Shown here piece after piece: positions 59,647 to 64,000 of a stretch of DNA of 64,000 nucleotides. The stretch is from Alteromonas antoniana (GTDB lineage Bacteria > Pseudomonadota > Gammaproteobacteria > Enterobacterales > Alteromonadaceae). The stretch lies in assembly GCF_019249295.1 (NCBI RefSeq), contig NZ_JAESDH010000010.1:62001-126000 (forward strand), read 5' to 3'. Position 1 is the stretch's first letter. Each line of letters opens with the position of its first letter. Both the position numbers and the translations under genes were made by a program. The notes under the pieces are model-generated. The model searched no databases. It was given only the letters and a program-made list of their open reading frames with translations, and was not told where the DNA came from.

Positions 59647-60444
59647 TCAAGCAAGATATTTGGCCACAATAGGAGATGTGATCATCTGAATTACTGCAAA
59701 GAATGTGGCTGGTATTACTATTTCTGATGGCAACCGGGATGCAGCCACAAAAGCCGCTGCAATGCTAAATTCTTTTTTGCTGACAGTAAATAGGTATGCG
59801 ATGACTTCCGGTCGGTCTGTCGTTATAAACCGTGAAGCCATTCCAATTAAGTAGCCACAAAGATTTAGACTTAAAGCTGCTCCAGCAATTACAAAAGCAT
59901 ACTATCCATAACCAATGATGGTTTCTGCATTGGAAGCCACTACCGCAAGTAATATTACAAGATAGAAGACTGACCCAATTCCTGCGTAAGTCGAATCATG
60001 CTTTGAAATAATCGTCGGAAAGTTGGTGCGTAAGGTTACACCGAGAATTGTAGGCACTAAAACAACTAGAGCTAACTCCAGGATGATGGAAACGAGAGGG
60101 ACTTCTAGCTGTATCCCTGTCAGCCATAGAAAAAGGAGCGGAACTACGAAAGGAGAAAAGGCTGTATTGACCGCATTGAAAAAGGCGACCAGTCAAGAAG
60201 CCTGCAATTGAATCGGGCCATAGACGAGCCCCATTGCCAAAAACTGTCTTGACGGTTTGCGAAAGACTATTCGTACGGCATGTGCATCAAATGTAAGGCT
60301 GATCACAAACATCAGAATCACAAGTAAAGGGGCTATTGAGGAGTCGAGGTACTTCCCGGATTCGGGCAATATCAGGCCAACTCCAGCTACAATAATCACA
60401 AACCAAACAAGATTTGATTCAACGAAATAAATTAATCGACGCAT
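59647..60444 (-). pseudogene. Decayed bile acid:sodium symporter-family (BASS) gene
   Basis: One reading frame of 266 codons holds a membrane protein resembling BASS/SBF transporters, interrupted by TGA at 60195-60193 and TAG at 59904-59902. The first part begins MRRLIYFVESNLVWFVIIVA. The middle reads FNAVNTAFSPFVVPLLFLWL, and the last part has VSKKEFSIAAAFVAASRLP, like the conserved SBF helix near the C-terminus. The stretch between the first and middle parts looks about 50 residues too short, so an internal deletion is likely too. Arsenite carriers (ACR3) share this fold, which would fit a metal island, but I cannot assign a substrate. Confidence 0.7.
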
Positions 60445-60503
60445 AGGTCAAGGGTACCAGTTACAGTGCGGCCACAATATAAATTATAGCTGTACACTCC
60501 CAA

Positions 60504-61391
60504 TTACAGAGCTTGAGAATCATCGCGACATTGCTCATTTGTCATTTCAAGCTCAATGGTCGTATGCTCTAAATTAAATTTACTCAATCGTTCTGCTATG
60601 GACTTTTTTAACTCCAGTTGCTGTTGAGTAGACAGTGCCTCTTGTAGAGCTAGATGAGCAGTAAGTACATGATGCTCTCCATCCAATGACCACAAGTGCA
60701 GGTGATGGATACTATCCACTTCTTTGAGTTCTATTAAGGTTTTATAAACTGATTTTGACAGTTCTTTGTCAGGGATTGCCTGTAAAAATAACCTTATAGT
60801 GTGCCAAAGGTTTTTAGCAACATTAATTAAAATATAGAGAGTGAAAAGAATTGATAAAGCTGGGTCAAGAATGGGCCAGTCAACAAAAAGAAGTACGATG
60901 GAAACGATTAAAACTGCAACCCAACCCAGTACATCTTCCAATAAATGCCAATTGAGTACACGCTCATTAAGAGTTTTGCCTTTACTTAATTTATAAGCCG
61001 CAAACCCATTAACTAGCACCCCAAACACGGCTAAGGCGATCATGCCCTCAACTATAGGCATTTCTGGTTGCAGGAGTTTAGGGATAGCTTCTGTCAGAAC
61101 CCAGACGGAACCAATAATGAGGACTAGACCATTAATAAGTGCACCGAACAATGATAACCGGCGGTAACCATAGGTGAACTCTGAATTTGAACCTTTTTCA
61201 CTAACTTTACTGAGAAACCAAGCAAATCCGATGGATAAACTGTCGCCAAGATCATGAACGGCGTCGGCCATGATGGCGGTACTATTGGTTAAGATACCTC
61301 CTATAAATTCGATAATGGTAAAGGTGACATTCAGAAAAAATGCCCAACCTATACGATTATTTGAACCATGTGAGTGCGAATGATCATGCAT
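60504..61391 (-). CDS. czcD: CzcD-type cation diffusion facilitator
   Basis: This inner-membrane exporter moves Zn, Cd or Co from the cytoplasm in exchange for protons. The 295-residue protein has a histidine-rich N-terminus (MHDHSHSHGSNN) and six helices. The metal site residues are in HDLGDSLSIGFAWFL (helix 2, within DAVHDLGDS) and WHLLEDVLGWVAV (helix 5). The cytoplasmic C-terminal domain (VDSIHHLHLWSLDGEHHVLTAHL) is typical of CzcD. It lies 34 bases downstream of a second CDF gene, in the same direction as czcA. Confidence 0.92.
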   Translation of the reverse strand: MHDHSHSHGSNNRIGWAFFLNVTFTIIEFIGGILTNSTAIMADAVHDLGDSLSIGFAWFLSKVSEKGSNSEFTYGYRRLSLFGALINGLVLIIGSVWVLTEAIPKLLQPEMPIVEGMIALAVFGVLVNGFAAYKLSKGKTLNERVLNWHLLEDVLGWVAVLIVSIVLLFVDWPILDPALSILFTLYILINVAKNLWHTIRLFLQAIPDKELSKSVYKTLIELKEVDSIHHLHLWSLDGEHHVLTAHLALQEALSTQQQLELKKSIAERLSKFNLEHTTIELEMTNEQCRDDSQAL

Positions 61392-61425
61392 TTAAGATTA
61401 CCTCTTGTGGAGCTCTATTCCTACC

Positions 61426-62328
61426 TTAGGATTTGATCTTCAATATACGAATACCGCCAACTAAAACAATTAATCCAATGATAAACCCAATGATTAAGTC
61501 TGGATATTGTGAGCCCGTCCATGCCACTAATCCTCCGGCAATAATAACGCCTGCGTTAGCGATGACATCGTTAGCAGAAAAAATCCAACTTGCTCTCATG
61601 TGAGCGCCGCCATTTCGCTTTTTGGCAATTAAGATTAAGCACCAGACATTTGCTACCAAGGCAATTAAGCCAAACACCATCATAAGGTTTGACTCAGGCT
61701 CACTCCCTTGAACCAGTCTCCTCACAACTTCTGTTAATACACCCAGAGCTAATATAATCTGTAACCATCCTGATATATGCGCTGCACGGAGTTTTTTTCG
61801 GACGCCATGCCCAACGGCGTATAGTGCCACCCCATACACTGCTGCATCGGCAAACATATCCAATGAATCAGCTATCAATCCGGTCGATTGTGCCCACCAG
61901 CCGATAACAAGTTCTGTAATAAACATCACTGCATTAATAGCTAATAGCATTTTAAGTATCCCAGCTTCCTCTGCTTCTTCATTTTGTGCCGTCAACCTTG
62001 CTTTATGGATAATCTCGCTGTCCACAGCGTTAGTTGATTCCAATCTAGCCCCAAGCCCAAGAGACGTTATCCGGTCTTCTACCATGTCCCTGAGTTCAAG
62101 GTGATGAAGCACTCTAACTATGCGTTTATGTGTATCAAACTCGAGGATTACACTTGGCTCAAGACTGTCCAGTGCCATTCGGATCATGCTTTCCTCTGAT
62201 GGGCAGTCCATTTTAGGAACGTGGTATTCGCTTACATGTGCCCCTTCAAATAACTTGTCGTCGTTAGTAATATCTTGTGTTTCATCTGTAGCATCTGCTT
62301 TGCAGTCACGGTTACATTTCTGGCTCAT
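61426..62328 (-). CDS. Cation diffusion facilitator with N-terminal metal-binding domain
   Basis: The 300-residue protein has a cytoplasmic N-terminal region with cysteines (MSQKCNRDCKA, then VPKMDCPSEESMIRMAL, a heavy-metal-associated-like fold). A membrane domain of the CDF family follows (LIADSLDMFADAAVYGVAL in helix 2, FSANDVIANAGVIIAGG in helix 5). I chose the ATG at 62328, with AAGG upstream; an in-frame start 16 codons earlier is also possible. It is co-oriented with czcD and czcA, so it should help export zinc or cadmium. It lacks the usual CDF C-terminal domain. Confidence 0.85.
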   Translation of the reverse strand: MSQKCNRDCKADATDETQDITNDDKLFEGAHVSEYHVPKMDCPSEESMIRMALDSLEPSVILEFDTHKRIVRVLHHLELRDMVEDRITSLGLGARLESTNAVDSEIIHKARLTAQNEEAEEAGILKMLLAINAVMFITELVIGWWAQSTGLIADSLDMFADAAVYGVALYAVGHGVRKKLRAAHISGWLQIILALGVLTEVVRRLVQGSEPESNLMMVFGLIALVANVWCLILIAKKRNGGAHMRASWIFSANDVIANAGVIIAGGLVAWTGSQYPDLIIGFIIGLIVLVGGIRILKIKS

Positions 62329-62471
62329 AGGTATACCTTGCATTTTTTGATATTGGCTTTCCCCCTCCCCGATCACTATAGTCTAAAGCGGAGAGTCCTC
62401 GATACGAAAATGGGCGAGCTTTCAGCATTAATGGGGTGTTGGTTCAAACCATCTTGCTATTATAAAGTATT

Positions 62472-62494
62472 GCCGACTCCAAAATAGAGCCGGC
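62472..62494 (-). terminator. Weak hairpin after czcA
   Basis: GCCGGCTC and GAGTCGGC (minus strand) form an 8-base stem with one mismatch and a 7-base loop, just after the czcA stop. There is no clear T-run, so it may only reduce read-through into the CDF genes. Confidence 0.35.
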
Positions 62495-62504
62495 AGATTG
62501 CTAG

Positions 62505-64000
62505 TTAGTGTTTCTCCTTCAACTTACCTTTTGAAAACCAGGCAAACAGAACGGGCAACACAAACAGTGTTAAAAATGTGGCTGTTATCAGCCCGCCTAC
62601 GATAACACTGGCAAGCGGTTTTTGTATCTCTGCGCCAACGCCATTTGATAGCAACATCGGTATTAAACCTAACGCAGATGTCACTGCTGTCATCAATACC
62701 GGTCTAAGCCTGGATACGGCACCATCAAAAGCGGCTTCACTGACAGGTAGGCCATCCTTGATACGCTGATTGATACTTTCAACCATCACTACACCGTTAA
62801 GTACCGCGACGCCAAACAGGGTAATAAATCCGACCGAGCTGGGCACTGATAAATACTGCCCTGACAGCCAGAGTGAGAACACCCCACCAATAACGGCTAG
62901 AGGTACATTTACCAGGATCAGCATAGCCTGACCAACCGAAGCAAAGGCAAAGTAAAGCAACAAGGCAATAAGCGCCAGCGATAATGGCACGACCAGCGAC
63001 AGACGCTTTTGTGCTCGCTGTTGATTTTCGAATTGTCCACCTATATCCACGGAGTAACCCGTTGGCAAATCAACTTGTTCAGCAATCGCTGCGCGAATAT
63101 CTGCTACCACACTGCCCATATCACGCCCTTGCACATTGGCCTGAACGACTACTCTGCGCTGAACATCATCGCGGCGAACCTGCGGCGGGCCGGAAGCAAT
63201 ATTTACAGAGGCTACATCACCAAGGCGAACCCAGGCTCCTGAAGGTGCCTGCAAACGAAGGTCAGCAATAGTTTCGCGATCTTGGCGAAAACGTTCATCC
63301 AACCGAACATAGATATCATAACGTTCGTTACCATTGATGATTTGTCCAGCGCTGGCACCGCCAAGCCCATTTCGAACCACTTCCATGACATCCGCTACGT
63401 CGAGTCCATAACGAGACAATGCGCGGCGATTGGGCTTTACGACCAATTGAGCTTCACCGACAATTTGCTCCATGGCAACATCACGCGTACCGTCGATCTT
63501 TTTGACCACTGCCTCAATTGCCTGCCCTTTTTCAGCCAGCACATCAAGATCTTTACCAAAGAGTTTTATCGCTAGTTGCGCTTTAACCCCCGATAACAGC
63601 TCATCCACACGGGTGGCAATTGGTTGTGAAAAATTGAACAGCAATCCGGGATGTTGTTCCAGCTTTTGCTCCATCAGGGATTGAAGTTCATAACGATTAT
63701 CGGCGCTGGTCCATTCTGGCACTGGCTTAAGACCAATATAGATCTCAATGTTATTCACTGGCTCTGGATCACCGCCAATTTCGGCACGTCCAATGCGTGA
63801 TAACGCATAGGTGACTTCCGGGAATTCCATCAGCATTGCTTCGAGTTTTGGAGCGACTTCAAGCGCAGTATCCAGGCTGGAGGACGGAGCGAGAGTTACC
63901 CGGAGGTTGACCGTTCCTTCTTCGAGTTCAGGCACAAACTCGGTACCCAGACGCGGTATTACTAAAGCTGCCGCAACCACGAGCGTTACAGCAATACCAA
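62505..64000 (-). CDS. czcA: CzcA/CusA-type heavy-metal RND pump, C-terminal part
   Basis: This is the C-terminal 498 residues of a heavy-metal efflux RND protein. The frame stays open to the right edge, so the N-terminal half is missing. The visible part starts at a helix (AVTLVVAAALVIPRLGTEF) and continues through the second periplasmic loop (ELEEGTVNLRVTLAP, YALSRIGRAEIGGDPEP). It ends with the last helical block (VNVPLAVIGGVFSLWLSGQYLSVPSSVGFITLFGVAVLNG). The family exports Co, Zn, Cd, Cu or Ag through a tripartite complex. Its partners CzcB and CzcC should lie further right. Confidence 0.93.
   Translation of the reverse strand, partial: GIAVTLVVAAALVIPRLGTEFVPELEEGTVNLRVTLAPSSSLDTALEVAPKLEAMLMEFPEVTYALSRIGRAEIGGDPEPVNNIEIYIGLKPVPEWTSADNRYELQSLMEQKLEQHPGLLFNFSQPIATRVDELLSGVKAQLAIKLFGKDLDVLAEKGQAIEAVVKKIDGTRDVAMEQIVGEAQLVVKPNRRALSRYGLDVADVMEVVRNGLGGASAGQIINGNERYDIYVRLDERFRQDRETIADLRLQAPSGAWVRLGDVASVNIASGPPQVRRDDVQRRVVVQANVQGRDMGSVVADIRAAIAEQVDLPTGYSVDIGGQFENQQRAQKRLSLVVPLSLALIALLLYFAFASVGQAMLILVNVPLAVIGGVFSLWLSGQYLSVPSSVGFITLFGVAVLNGVVMVESINQRIKDGLPVSEAAFDGAVSRLRPVLMTAVTSALGLIPMLLSNGVGAEIQKPLASVIVGGLITATFLTLFVLPVLFAWFSKGKLKEKH

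Noticed and set aside
59996..60196. Separate minus-strand gene of 66 codons
   Set aside because: It is an out-of-frame shadow of the BASS pseudogene; the transporter-like residues read in the other frame.

Overview
The window looks like chromosome of a marine gammaproteobacterium of the Alteromonas type. This rests on gene content and order, not on a database search. Several blocks keep an order also known from Escherichia coli: msrC-x-proQ-prc, and pyrD ... rlmL-x-uup ... rmf><fabA. Lifestyle traits are marine: two sodium-coupled carriers side by side, an NAD-glutamate dehydrogenase of the 180-kDa class, and a large photolyase/cryptochrome cluster.

Layout. 1-786 (minus): start of a secreted subtilisin-like protease. 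1284-5089: branched-chain 2-oxoacid dehydrogenase E1-alpha, E1-beta and E2. 5194-9308: rlmJ, a protein-kinase-like gene, tesB and a gamma-carbonic-anhydrase-like gene. 9753-12459: a class V aminotransferase and a SpmA/SpmB-type membrane protein. 12537-16723: SIMPL protein, msrC, a small acidic protein, proQ and prc. 16816-22499: NSS symporter, NhaC antiporter, pepN and DUF2835. 22691-29584: DUF1302, DUF1329, YCF48-like and MMPL/RND genes, which look like one envelope export system. 29761-34599: glutamate dehydrogenase. 34671-42770: pyrD, rlmL, a glutaredoxin-like gene, uup, a DUF3466 gene, the short gene rmf, and fabA with a FabR-type operator. 43291-49256: four photolyase/cryptochrome genes of different subfamilies plus a DUF2256 gene. 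49357-54627: a periplasmic binding protein, a zinc metallopeptidase, the proteasome-like Anbu peptidase, a circularly permuted ATP-grasp protein and an alpha-E protein.

From about 56.2 kb the sequence changes character. A chemotaxis receptor seems to have lost its 5' end. Beyond it lie mercury resistance genes (merR, merT, merP, a broken merC, merA), a decayed bile-acid-symporter-family gene, two cation diffusion facilitators and a CzcA-type RND pump that runs off the right edge. This is best read as a horizontally acquired metal-resistance island.

The most notable items are the four-photolyase cluster with DUF2256, the Anbu/ATP-grasp/alpha-E locus with no transglutaminase in view, the DUF1302-DUF1329-YCF48-MMPL cassette with a dyad upstream, and the doubly broken merC. 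No tRNA, rRNA, CRISPR array or intact insertion sequence was recognised.
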